DNA of 64,000 nt from Methanosarcina horonobensis HB-1 = JCM 15518 (GTDB taxonomy: Archaea; Halobacteriota; Methanosarcinia; Methanosarcinales; Methanosarcinaceae). Shown here piece by piece: positions 54,908 through 63,493 of the stretch. Every line of letters begins with the position of its first letter. Position 1 is the first letter of the stretch. Location of the stretch: assembly GCF_000970285.1 (NCBI RefSeq), contig NZ_CP009516.1, positions 620,001-684,000 of the forward strand. Reading direction: 5' to 3'. Made by a program: the position numbers and the translations under genes. The notes below the pieces were generated by a model that had not been told where the DNA came from, ran no database searches, and worked only from the letters and a program-made list of their open reading frames with translations.

Positions 54908-55096
54908 TCAAATTACACCGCTGAAAATTTCATTTAACTGCGATATTGTCATATTTTCGTATGTTGCATCCTGCAAAATAACGTTCCTGAATTTTCCGTA
55001 TAAAGCAAATCTGGCATCCCCACCATAATCCAGAGTAGCTTTTACGAACCAGTAAAGTCTCAGGAGGTTTTTTAAAGATTTTCCCCCAGGTCTTAC
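54908..55096 (-). CDS. Small protein without a standard start codon
   Basis: A minus-strand frame of 62 codons, well placed behind TATA-like sequence (GATATATG near 55130) and an AAAGGGAGG site: VRPGGKSLKNLLRLYWFVKA, then TLDYGGDARFALYGKFRNVI and LQDATYENMTISQLNEIFSG. The composition is clearly protein-like. No ATG, GTG or TTG occurs between the preceding stop and the body; GTA at 55096 is where a start would be expected. Either a mutated or non-standard start. Family unknown. The rest of the gap 54754-55292 shows nothing else. Confidence 0.45.
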   Translation of the reverse strand, partial: VRPGGKSLKNLLRLYWFVKATLDYGGDARFALYGKFRNVILQDATYENMTISQLNEIFSGVI

Positions 55097-55292
55097 CTCC
55101 CTTTTTTTAATCTGTAACGAGAGACATATATCGATAATATATATTTTGTTAATATACTTATATTTCTGTCGAGCGGGAACTTGTTTTTCTTTTCCTTCCT
55201 GTCTTATTCTTTGAAGCGGTCTTTAAAATTATTGTAGTAAATTAGTGCATTTGTTGTGATATTTGTTATCTTAAAATAGGCCTTCGTAAATA

Positions 55293-56732
55293 ATGGTAGC
55301 CATGAAAATGCTAATTAACGGAAAAGCTGCAGGGGCGTGCGGAGGCGAATGCTTTGATGTTAAAAACCCTGCAACAGGTGAACTTCTAGAGCAGGTCCCG
55401 AGAGGCACAGAGGATGACATTGCCCTTGCGGTAGAAGCCGCTGTGTCGGCTTTTGAAGGCTGGGCCTCCACATCTCCACAGCAGAGAGGTATGGTTTTTT
55501 ACAGAGCTGCAGGAGTTGTCAGGCAGAGGAAAGAGGAGCTTGCTACTCTGCTCACGCAGGAACAGGGAAAACCTCTTGCAGAGGCCAGAAACGAAATTGA
55601 AGGTTTCGCACACGTTCTTGAATACTACTGCGGGCTTGCAGGCAGTTTGCGGGGTGACTTTATCCCTGTTCCGGGAAATGGGTATGCCTTTACCGTAAAG
55701 AAGCCTCTGGGAGTTTGTGCGGCTATAATTCCCTGGAACATGCCTGCCCTGATCATGAGCTGGAAAATTGCTCCTGCTTTGATTTCGGGCAACACTTTTG
55801 TCCTGAAACCGGCAAGCAGCACTCCCCTTACAAACCTCACTCTGGCTTCTGTCCTGAATGAAGCTGGCCTGCCCGCAGGTGTTCTGAACGTAATTACAGG
55901 CTCTGGCGAGACTGCAGGAGAGAGTCTTGTACGTAATCCCCATGTAAAAAAAATCTCTTTTACAGGAGAATCCGGGACAGGGATAAGAGTAGCTGAACTT
56001 GCAGCCAGCGGAATGAAAAGGGTTACCCTTGAGCTGGGAGGGAGTGACCCCATGATCGTATGTGATGATGCCAATCTCGAAAGTGCAGTTGCAGGAGCTA
56101 TTAGAGGGAGATTTTACAATTGCGGTCAGACCTGTACGGCTGTCAAGAGGCTGTATGTTTTTGAATCCGTTGCTGAGGAGTTCATAAGTAAACTCAAAGC
56201 AGGCGTTAGAAATTTAAAAGTCGGTAACGGGCTGGATAACAATACAGATATGGGGCCTCTTAACAACAGCCATCAGATGGAATATATAAAAGAACTCGTA
56301 GCAGAAGTCAAGGAAAAGAGTGAAGGCAGAATAATTACCGGAGGAAAAATTCCTTCATTCAAAGGTTCCGATAAAGGATATTTCTTTGAACCTACCCTGG
56401 TCTCAGACGTGCCTGAAGACTCCAGACTCCTCAAAGAGGAAGTATTCGGACCTGTGTTACCCATAGTCAAGGTGAAAAATCTGGATGAGGCGATAGAGGA
56501 AGCTAACAGGAGCAGTTACGGGCTTGGTGCATCTGTCTGGACAAAAGATCTGGACAGGGCAAGGATGGGGTGCGAACAGTTAAATGCAGGGATTATATGG
56601 GTCAACCAGCATTTCAAGGTAGCTCCCGAAGTTCCTTTCGGAGGAATTAAAGGGAGCGGATTCGGAAGAGAAAACGGACCTGATGTCCTTTCCGAATATC
56701 TGGAAACCAGAACCATTATGCTAAAGACTTGA
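55293..56732 (+). CDS. NAD(P)-dependent aldehyde dehydrogenase
   Basis: A 479-residue enzyme of the ALDH superfamily with catalytic Cys281 in YNCGQTCTAVKR, general base Glu247 in TLELGGSDP, cofactor lysine in VLKPASSTP and the end motif EVPFGGIKGSGFGREN. Sequence features resemble succinate-semialdehyde or lactaldehyde dehydrogenases; the substrate is not fixed. ATG 55293, 55302 or 55308 may start it. Monocistronic, followed by a hairpin at 56873-56894. Confidence 0.9.
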   Translation: MVAMKMLINGKAAGACGGECFDVKNPATGELLEQVPRGTEDDIALAVEAAVSAFEGWASTSPQQRGMVFYRAAGVVRQRKEELATLLTQEQGKPLAEARNEIEGFAHVLEYYCGLAGSLRGDFIPVPGNGYAFTVKKPLGVCAAIIPWNMPALIMSWKIAPALISGNTFVLKPASSTPLTNLTLASVLNEAGLPAGVLNVITGSGETAGESLVRNPHVKKISFTGESGTGIRVAELAASGMKRVTLELGGSDPMIVCDDANLESAVAGAIRGRFYNCGQTCTAVKRLYVFESVAEEFISKLKAGVRNLKVGNGLDNNTDMGPLNNSHQMEYIKELVAEVKEKSEGRIITGGKIPSFKGSDKGYFFEPTLVSDVPEDSRLLKEEVFGPVLPIVKVKNLDEAIEEANRSSYGLGASVWTKDLDRARMGCEQLNAGIIWVNQHFKVAPEVPFGGIKGSGFGRENGPDVLSEYLETRTIMLKT

Positions 56733-56872
56733 TTTTGGAACATAAAATCCGGTAAACAGGGATATTATAACAGAGTTACTAGAACAGAATATTAAAAAAG
56801 AACATTAAAACAGAACATAAAACGGGATTTGATACATTTATTTGCTTGAGAGTATAAAATAAAGATTTTCGA

Positions 56873-56894
56873 TGAGCCTTAATCAGCCGGCTCA
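56873..56894. terminator. Hairpin between convergent genes
   Basis: TGAGCC and GGCTCA pair around a ten-base loop in the space between the aldehyde dehydrogenase and DUF3303 genes; a second perfect 12-bp palindrome TACCTTAAGGTA stands at 56930-56941. Either could end transcription from both sides. Confidence 0.4.
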
Positions 56895-56963
56895 CCGAGT
56901 TTCTTTAAGTAAACTGACAGGTAAACTGATACCTTAAGGTAAACTTATACTTTATCTATTAAC

Positions 56964-57233
56964 TTACTTTTTGTACTTGGGCAGAAGCTGCATGAATTCG
57001 GAAGCTTCCATTACGGGGACGCTGTCAATCACGCAGATATCAGACCAGGGCAGGTTGAATGCTCCGTAAGCTTCGGCACTTTCTGCTTCGTAGAGAATGT
57101 AATAGCGGTTTCCGGAAAGGTCAACCCACTGGTTGATAACATCGATTCCTTCTGGAATTTCCAGTTTCTTAAAGTGTTCAAGGATCTTATCGCGATTCGA
57201 AGGGTCCCAGGTACTAACATCCATGAATAACAT
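56964..57233 (-). CDS. DUF3303 family small protein
   Basis: An 89-residue protein, MLFMDVSTWDPSNRDKILEH, with IDVINQWVDLSGNRYYILYE and a C-terminal VIDSVPVMEASEF, the pattern of DUF3303, a ferredoxin-like dimeric alpha/beta fold of unknown role (dyp/monooxygenase-like shape). AGGAGTGG precedes the ATG. A small gene ends 15 bases upstream on the same strand, so both are probably co-transcribed. Confidence 0.8.
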   Translation of the reverse strand: MLFMDVSTWDPSNRDKILEHFKKLEIPEGIDVINQWVDLSGNRYYILYEAESAEAYGAFNLPWSDICVIDSVPVMEASEFMQLLPKYKK

Positions 57234-57248
57234 CTTTTACCACTCCTT

Positions 57249-57383
57249 TTATTTTTCTATGCCGCCCATACCCCTTCCCGGAAGCTCAGGCAGCTTCTGT
57301 TCAGCATCCGGGTTCTTTTTTGAGAACTCATCCACTGGAAAGCATATATATTTCCCTATACCATCCCTGTATAGGGACGGCAC
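57249..57383 (-). CDS. 44-residue protein upstream of the DUF3303 gene
   Basis: Starts with GTG at 57383 behind GGGAG: MPSLYRDGIGKYICFPVDEF, then SKKNPDAEQKLPELPGRGMG and GIEK. An alternative GTG at 57407 adds MNRLLGAH. The composition is charged, proline- and glycine-rich and evidently coding, and the stop lies 15 bases before the DUF3303 start, with that gene's ribosome site in the gap. Not recognised as any family. A TATA box is likely near 57410-57420 (AATTTAAAT). Confidence 0.6.
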   Translation of the reverse strand: MPSLYRDGIGKYICFPVDEFSKKNPDAEQKLPELPGRGMGGIEK

Positions 57384-57407
57384 GTGTGCTCCCAAAAGCC
57401 GGTTCAC

Positions 57408-57754
57408 GGCAGAAATTTAAATTGTTTTTAAGCTTCTCTGCCCCTCCTTATCTGCCATTCTCAAGTCCCCATGAGTGACAAATCTGGGTGAGACAGGTAA
57501 CCGGCAGAAATAAATTCTGCAGGTACAGACAGTATAATATCATCCCTTAGGCTATATAATAGTTCGTCCGAAAGGATTGTTTTGAGTTAAATATCCTTAT
57601 TTATATACACAGCTCTATTTTTTAGATTTTATATTTAACCCTGAATAGTCTCTAACCAGTCGGCTGATATTATCCTGTATGTCCTGAAGGGATGTTCTGT
57701 TTTTTTATCATTTCGCCGCGTGAGGATGTAGCTGGCCTTCAAATTTCTTTTTTA
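57408..57754. other. Gap without gene
   Basis: About 350 bases between divergent units; AT-rich, with several TATA-like tracts (57555, 57600, 57630). No coding frame was convincing. Confidence 0.35.
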
Positions 57755-59074
57755 TTAACTTTTAGTTCCTTTTTCTTTCATCAACAGTTCCGCTGATTCA
57801 AACCCGGCTTTTACCGAGCCGTTCATGCTTCTTTCCGGATAATTACTTGAGGAGAACATACCTGCGAGGTAGAGTCCGGAAGGACCTGCAGCAAAAGGAA
57901 GGACTTTTTCAAGGTAACCCTGTTCGTATACGGGAGCTGTATCTATTCTGCGGTATAATTTTGTCCAGAGTACATCCTTTCTTGAGAATTCGGGAAACAT
58001 TCTTTCTAGCCCTTTCAAATAGGAATCGATAACATCTTCTTCTTTCTGCGTCCAGAGAGGGCTCTTTCTATTCTGGAAATAGGACGTCACATAAACGAGA
58101 TTTTCTCCATAATCTTCAAAAGGCAAAAAGTTAGTGTGTTCGATTACAGCTCCAAAAGGCACATCTGCTTTTATGTTCAGCCAGTAATTCCCGTCTCCCA
58201 TAAGCCTACTGTCAAGCCCTATCAAAGCACATGCTGTCCCTTGATAGTGTATGTTCCTCAGGGTATCGTGAAGAGCTCCCAGCTTGCCTCCGGTGATTGA
58301 ATCCAGTACCACTGGTTCTGCAGTTGAGATTACCGCGTCGCAGGCAACAAAATCTCCATTAACGATCACTCCCTCTACGGCGTTGTCTTTAATCATAATC
58401 TCTGTTACTTCCCTGTTTGTTCTGATCTCCCCACCGTTTGCAGTTATCTCACCTGCAAGGGCTTCTATAAGGGAGTTAAACCCTCCTCTCATGTATCCCA
58501 GTTTCTCTCCTTCTTTTCCCCTATCGGATCTTATTTTCACCCTTCCGATAAGCCAGGCAGCTGAAACGTTTTCGGCATTGTCTCCGAATTTGCTTTTCAT
58601 CAGGGGAGCAAAAAAGTTTTCATACACGGACTTCCCTGCAGTATCAAGAATCCAGTCCTTTGCTTTTACCCTGTCATAGGGTGTCGTGTCTTTTATCAGC
58701 CTTATCCTTAAGACCAGCAGGCCAAGTTTTGCCAGATCAAGAATGGAAAGAGGGCTAAAATGTAAAATCTCAACAGGCGTATTCATGGGATAATTTTTAC
58801 CGTCCACAAAATAGGCGTTTTTTCCTTCCAGCCATAGCATCTGCTTTTCGAGTCCCAGTTCCTTTATAAGGGCGAGAAGTTCTGAATCACTCCTGAATAT
58901 GTGGTGGTAGTACTTTTCGATGAAGTATTTTTTTTCGGAGTGTGCTATAGAGTAGCTTGCGGACATACCCCCGATATCAGGGTCTTTTTCAAAAATGAGG
59001 ACTTCGTTAGCTCTGCAGAGCCTGTAACCTGCTGACAAACCGGCAAGCCCGCTTCCGATTATTACTATCTTCAT
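57755..59074 (-). CDS. FAD-dependent amine-oxidase-like oxidoreductase
   Basis: A 439-residue flavoprotein with the N-terminal dinucleotide-binding motif IIGSGLAGLSAGYRL, then EKDPDIGGMSASY, and the C-terminal FAD motif GLYLAGMFSSSNYPERSMNG. It groups by eye with protoporphyrinogen-oxidase-like and UDP-galactopyranose-mutase-like proteins often found in surface polysaccharide loci. The substrate may be a lipid-linked or nucleotide sugar; this is inference. Single gene, divergent from the cation ATPase gene. Confidence 0.8.
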   Translation of the reverse strand: MKIVIIGSGLAGLSAGYRLCRANEVLIFEKDPDIGGMSASYSIAHSEKKYFIEKYYHHIFRSDSELLALIKELGLEKQMLWLEGKNAYFVDGKNYPMNTPVEILHFSPLSILDLAKLGLLVLRIRLIKDTTPYDRVKAKDWILDTAGKSVYENFFAPLMKSKFGDNAENVSAAWLIGRVKIRSDRGKEGEKLGYMRGGFNSLIEALAGEITANGGEIRTNREVTEIMIKDNAVEGVIVNGDFVACDAVISTAEPVVLDSITGGKLGALHDTLRNIHYQGTACALIGLDSRLMGDGNYWLNIKADVPFGAVIEHTNFLPFEDYGENLVYVTSYFQNRKSPLWTQKEEDVIDSYLKGLERMFPEFSRKDVLWTKLYRRIDTAPVYEQGYLEKVLPFAAGPSGLYLAGMFSSSNYPERSMNGSVKAGFESAELLMKEKGTKS

Positions 59075-59334
59075 GTGTACTTTTTCCCTTTATCCTTTTA
59101 CTGTTAAACTAATTCTTAATATCTGGTGTTTATAATCACAAAGTTCCTATATAGAAAAATAGATAGACTCCTCATATATTTCCCGGGAAAGATTTTGTAG
59201 ACTGCAATTACTTAAAAAAACCCCTTTTGCATATCGATATGTCTAACCGATATATATACATTAAACTTACTTATATTATATTGCAGGACATACTGAGTCT
59301 GAATTATCTGGTTATAAAACAGTGAGGGTGAGGG

Positions 59335-62064
59335 TTGTACTACGATCAGGAGATTAGCTCGGTTTTTGAGGAACTGAGGACATCAGAGAAAGGGTTAAGC
59401 CCTGAAGATGCTGAAAAGAGACTGGAAGAATACGGGAAAAACGAACTTAAAGAAAAAGAAAAGGTCTCTGTTTTTAGACTCTTTCTTTCACAGTTTAAAA
59501 GTATTTTGATTTTTATCCTTATAATTGCCTCTGTCGTTTCGGCTGCACTTGGTGAAGCTATCGATGCGGTGGTGATTTTATTTACCGTATTTCTTGCCGG
59601 CGTCCTCGGTTTTGTGCAGGAGTACAGAGCCGAAAAGGCAATTGAGCTCCTTAAATCCCTTACCTCTCCAGAAGCAGTCGTAATAAGGGGTGGATCTGAA
59701 AAAGAGATCCCATCTACAGAACTGGTTCCCGGTGACGTAATTCTACTTCAGACAGGAGACCGTATTCCTGCAGATGCCAGGATAATTAAAGAGTTTAACC
59801 TTAAAGTTGACGAATCCTCTCTTACCGGAGAATCCGTTCCTGTTCAGAAAACTACCGACGCCCTGCCTGCAGATACTGCCGAGGCTGACAGGAAGAATAT
59901 GGTTTATGCAGGGACTGCGGTTGCCTATGGGAGAGGGAAGGCTGTTATTACGGCAACAGGCATGAAAACTTCTTTTGGAGAACTCGCAGGGCTTCTCGGA
60001 ACAATAGAAAGATCGAGAACCCCTCTACAGGAAAGTCTTGATAAATTCGGCAGATGGATTGGCGCGGCAACTCTCGTAATCGTAGCTTTTGTTGCAGTGC
60101 TCGGTATTTTTTTAGGCTTTCCTCCTCTTGATATGTTTCTCTGGGGTGTTGCGCTCGCAGTTGCTGCTATCCCTGAAGCCCTTCCTGCGGTTGTGACAGT
60201 AGGGCTGGGGCTCGGAGTAAGGCGCATGGTCAAAAGGCATGCACTTGTAAGAAAACTGCCTTCCGTAGAAACTCTGGGTGCTACGAATGTCATATGTTCG
60301 GATAAAACGGGCACGCTGACTCAGAACAAAATGACAGTTGAAGGAATGTATGTTAACGGAAAGATCCTCAGGGTCACGGGACAGGGATATAATCCAGAAG
60401 GAAAATTTCTAAAAGGCGATTTAGAAAAAAGTGGTTCGGAAGTTTCCGCGGACGACGAGCATCTTCGTGTTCTCCTGCTAGGGGCTGCTCTATGTAACGA
60501 CTCAAACCTCTATAAAGAAGAAGACGTATGGAAAATTACAGGAGACCCGACGGAAGCAGCTCTTGTAGTCGCCGCGACAAAAGCTGGATTTGAAAAATCC
60601 GAACTTGACCGGAAATATCCCAGGCTTGCAGAAATACCCTTTTCTTCCGAAAGCAAGAGAATGACCACCTTCAATAAACTGGAAGACGGCCTGGACAGTT
60701 TTCTTGATTCCGAACTTGTGGCTTTTTCAAAAGGAGCTCCGGAGGTTATCCTTGGTTCGTGTACGAAGATTTTTCTCAATGGTGAAGTAAAGGCTTTGAC
60801 TCCTGAACAGAAACAGGAGATCTCCGAAATAGTTAAAGAGCTTGCTGACCAGGCCCTTCGAGTTATGGCTTTTTCTTTCCGTCCTCTTGAAGAAGGTTTT
60901 TCTCCCGATAAAGTTTCTTCCGGGGAAATTCCTGCAGAAAAGGTCGAAGAAGATATGGTCTTTTCAGGACTGGTTGGTATGAGAGACCCTCCGAGAGAAG
61001 AAGTAAAAGCTGCAATCAAAACCTGCGAGGATGCCGGCATCAAGACCGTAATGATAACCGGAGATCATAAGATTACGGCAGCTGCAATTGCGCGAGAACT
61101 CGGGATTTTGAAAGAAAATGACCTAACTCTTACGGGTTCTGAACTCGACAGCCTTGAAGATAAGGAGTTTGAAGATAGAGTTGAAAAGGTCTCGGTTTAC
61201 GCGCGGGTCTATCCTGCTCACAAACTGAGGGTGGTAGAAGCACTTAAAAAGAAAGGCTATGTTGTAGCAATGACCGGTGATGGGGTTAATGATGCTCCTG
61301 CCCTGAAAGCTGCGGATATGGGCATAGCCATGGGAATTACAGGTACGGACGTCAGTAAAGAAGCCTCAAGCATGATCCTGACTGATGACAATTTTGCATC
61401 CATTGTCTCGGCAGTTGAAGAAGGGCGAAATATTTTCAAAAATATCAAAAATTTTATCACCTACGGGCTGTCAGCCCATATAGGGGAGGTTCTCATTGTC
61501 CTCATAGCAATCCTGGGCTGGCAGATACTGCCGCTACTTGCAGTACAGATCCTGTGGATCAACCTGATTACAGACGGTCTGCCTCCGATGGCTCTTTCTG
61601 TTGAACCTCCTGACAGGGGGCTTATGAGGCAGAAGCCCAGGAACGTTGAACAGGGACTTATCACCCGACGTGAAATTGCTGCAGGATTTGGGCTTGGAGG
61701 GCTTATTGCCGCTCAGGCACTGACAGTTCTGGCCTGGGCTCTGGACAGCGGTTTTTCAACTTCAAAACTGCAGACTCTGATCTTTACACTCATAGTCTTT
61801 TCAGAGATGTTCAATGCCTTCAACTGGCGTTCTGACAGGTATTCGGTCTTTTCTCTTGGGCTTTTTACGAACAAAGCTCTGGTCTATGCGGTCCTGACCA
61901 CTATAATCCTGCAATTGATGGTAATTTATGTCCCATTCCTTCAATTTGCTTTCAGGACAGTTCCCCTTTCTCTTTATGAGTGGGGGATCATACTGGCTTT
62001 AGCTTCCACTACCCTGATATCTATGGAGATTGTAAAACACATAAGTGCAGGGAAGGAACGCTGA
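59335..62064 (+). CDS. P-type cation (calcium) ATPase
   Basis: A 909-residue P2A-type pump with the N-terminal cation-ATPase domain, TGES at 164-167, phosphorylated Asp323 in CSDKTGTLTQNK, PEALP in helix M4, TGDGVNDAPALK and the M6 region WINLITDGLPPMALS, all as in SERCA-like calcium pumps. Ten helices. TTG at 59335 is the start, as GTGAGGGTGAGGG lies directly before it and no ATG is near. Divergent from the flavin oxidoreductase; probably its own transcript. Ca2+ is likely; Mn2+ possible. Confidence 0.93.
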   Translation: MYYDQEISSVFEELRTSEKGLSPEDAEKRLEEYGKNELKEKEKVSVFRLFLSQFKSILIFILIIASVVSAALGEAIDAVVILFTVFLAGVLGFVQEYRAEKAIELLKSLTSPEAVVIRGGSEKEIPSTELVPGDVILLQTGDRIPADARIIKEFNLKVDESSLTGESVPVQKTTDALPADTAEADRKNMVYAGTAVAYGRGKAVITATGMKTSFGELAGLLGTIERSRTPLQESLDKFGRWIGAATLVIVAFVAVLGIFLGFPPLDMFLWGVALAVAAIPEALPAVVTVGLGLGVRRMVKRHALVRKLPSVETLGATNVICSDKTGTLTQNKMTVEGMYVNGKILRVTGQGYNPEGKFLKGDLEKSGSEVSADDEHLRVLLLGAALCNDSNLYKEEDVWKITGDPTEAALVVAATKAGFEKSELDRKYPRLAEIPFSSESKRMTTFNKLEDGLDSFLDSELVAFSKGAPEVILGSCTKIFLNGEVKALTPEQKQEISEIVKELADQALRVMAFSFRPLEEGFSPDKVSSGEIPAEKVEEDMVFSGLVGMRDPPREEVKAAIKTCEDAGIKTVMITGDHKITAAAIARELGILKENDLTLTGSELDSLEDKEFEDRVEKVSVYARVYPAHKLRVVEALKKKGYVVAMTGDGVNDAPALKAADMGIAMGITGTDVSKEASSMILTDDNFASIVSAVEEGRNIFKNIKNFITYGLSAHIGEVLIVLIAILGWQILPLLAVQILWINLITDGLPPMALSVEPPDRGLMRQKPRNVEQGLITRREIAAGFGLGGLIAAQALTVLAWALDSGFSTSKLQTLIFTLIVFSEMFNAFNWRSDRYSVFSLGLFTNKALVYAVLTTIILQLMVIYVPFLQFAFRTVPLSLYEWGIILALASTTLISMEIVKHISAGKER

Positions 62065-62159
62065 CATAAAGGAAGATGCAGAAAAGGGTGGTATCTTCTT
62101 ATCTTTCCTTATCGAAAAGCATATTCCCGTTTCTTTTAAAACTCCAGATATTTATGCCA

Positions 62160-63344
62160 TTATCCAATATTCATTTCATTGCAGGTTCTGTTTTTTCTTT
62201 CAGTTTTTATAGCAAACTTCAAAAGCGAAGGTGAAACCAGAATGGACACAATAACCATAAACACCATTGCTGAGAATGTTTCCTGATCGATAATTCCAGC
62301 TCCTGTGCCTATTGTCAGCATCACAAGTTCTATTCCTGCTCTGGGCATGACCACTATCCCGAAAGCAAGGCTTTCACAAAAATTGAAGCCTATAGCTTTT
62401 GATCCTATAAACCCTCCGATTAGCTTTCCTGAGAGAGCCAGGAGAGTAACCATGGGGACAAAAAAACCTGCATTTATCAGGTCGTATAAGTCAATTGAAA
62501 AGCCTATGAATGCGAAAAAAAGAGGGATTAAAATCCCGTAAGCCAGTCCTTCTACTTTGCTCTGCACATCCGGCGTCCTGGCAAGGGAAATTTCCGAAAT
62601 TAACATTCCTCCTATGAACGCTCCTATGGTTGCATGAAGCTCAAAAAACTCCGCAAGATAGGCAGAAAATAGTGCTATCATAATCACAAGGGAAAATACT
62701 GCTTCCTTTGCATGCATTTTCTGAGAATATATAAATAGCCTGGGAAAAAAATATTTTCCGAGAATGTACATAATTAGCAGAAATAACAGGATTTTTCCTG
62801 CGATCGTAAGAATAGCCAGAATTGAGGGTGCACGGTTAAAACGGGCAAAAGTGACCACAATAGAGAGCAGGGATATCCCTATAATATCGTCCAGGATTGC
62901 CGAGGAAAGCATTACTTTCCCGGGTTTGCTGGAAAAGTAATTAAGGTCTATAAGGGTACTGAGCACCGTTGCTATGCTTGTTGGGCTAAAAGCAATTGCT
63001 ATAAAGAGGCTTTGAACAAAACTGAAGTCAAAGATCTCTCCAAGTGCAAAACCGAAAGCAAAGGCAAAGGCTATCTGAGAAAGTGTGGGGACAAAAGCAA
63101 CTAATGCCGCAGGCTTCATGTCCCTTAAACTAACTTCTTTATATCCTATAGTAAAAAGCAAGAAAATGGATCCGAGTTGAGCAAAAAAAGTGACTATTCC
63201 GGTTTCTACATCCAGAAAAAGCGCTCCAAACAGAATACCAGCCAGAATTTCTCCTGTTACTGAGGGGATGCCAATTCTTTCTGCTGCTTCACCCAGAACT
63301 TTTACGCTGAGAATTAGAAACAGTATCTGGAACAGAGCACTTAT
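62160..63344 (-). CDS. Cation/proton antiporter CPA2 type, probable ATA start
   Basis: A 394-residue membrane antiporter with about twelve helices, SPTSIATVLSTLIDL and AILDDIIGISLLSIV (the Asp pair DD typical of electrogenic CPA2 exchangers such as NapA) and VMPRAGIELVMLTIG. The body is open upstream of the first GTG/TTG (63161), giving the missing helices SALFQILFLILSVKVLGEAA and SVTGEILAGILFGALF. No ATG, GTG or TTG exists before the upstream TAA; ATA at 63344 lies nine bases after AAGGGGG. No RCK domain. Na+/H+ exchange is the likely function. Confidence 0.85.
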   Translation of the reverse strand: MSALFQILFLILSVKVLGEAAERIGIPSVTGEILAGILFGALFLDVETGIVTFFAQLGSIFLLFTIGYKEVSLRDMKPAALVAFVPTLSQIAFAFAFGFALGEIFDFSFVQSLFIAIAFSPTSIATVLSTLIDLNYFSSKPGKVMLSSAILDDIIGISLLSIVVTFARFNRAPSILAILTIAGKILLFLLIMYILGKYFFPRLFIYSQKMHAKEAVFSLVIMIALFSAYLAEFFELHATIGAFIGGMLISEISLARTPDVQSKVEGLAYGILIPLFFAFIGFSIDLYDLINAGFFVPMVTLLALSGKLIGGFIGSKAIGFNFCESLAFGIVVMPRAGIELVMLTIGTGAGIIDQETFSAMVFMVIVSILVSPSLLKFAIKTERKNRTCNEMNIG

Positions 63345-63493
63345 GGCTGTAATCCCCCTTCTTTTTTACGTTAACTCCGTCTAAAATTGTCTGCTACTTA
63401 ATATTCTATGGAGGCTTCTTTCATTCTATTTCATTTTCTCTTTTAACCTTTGTTTTCTTTAATTCCCTTTTGAGCCTCCTCTTTAATTCTCTT

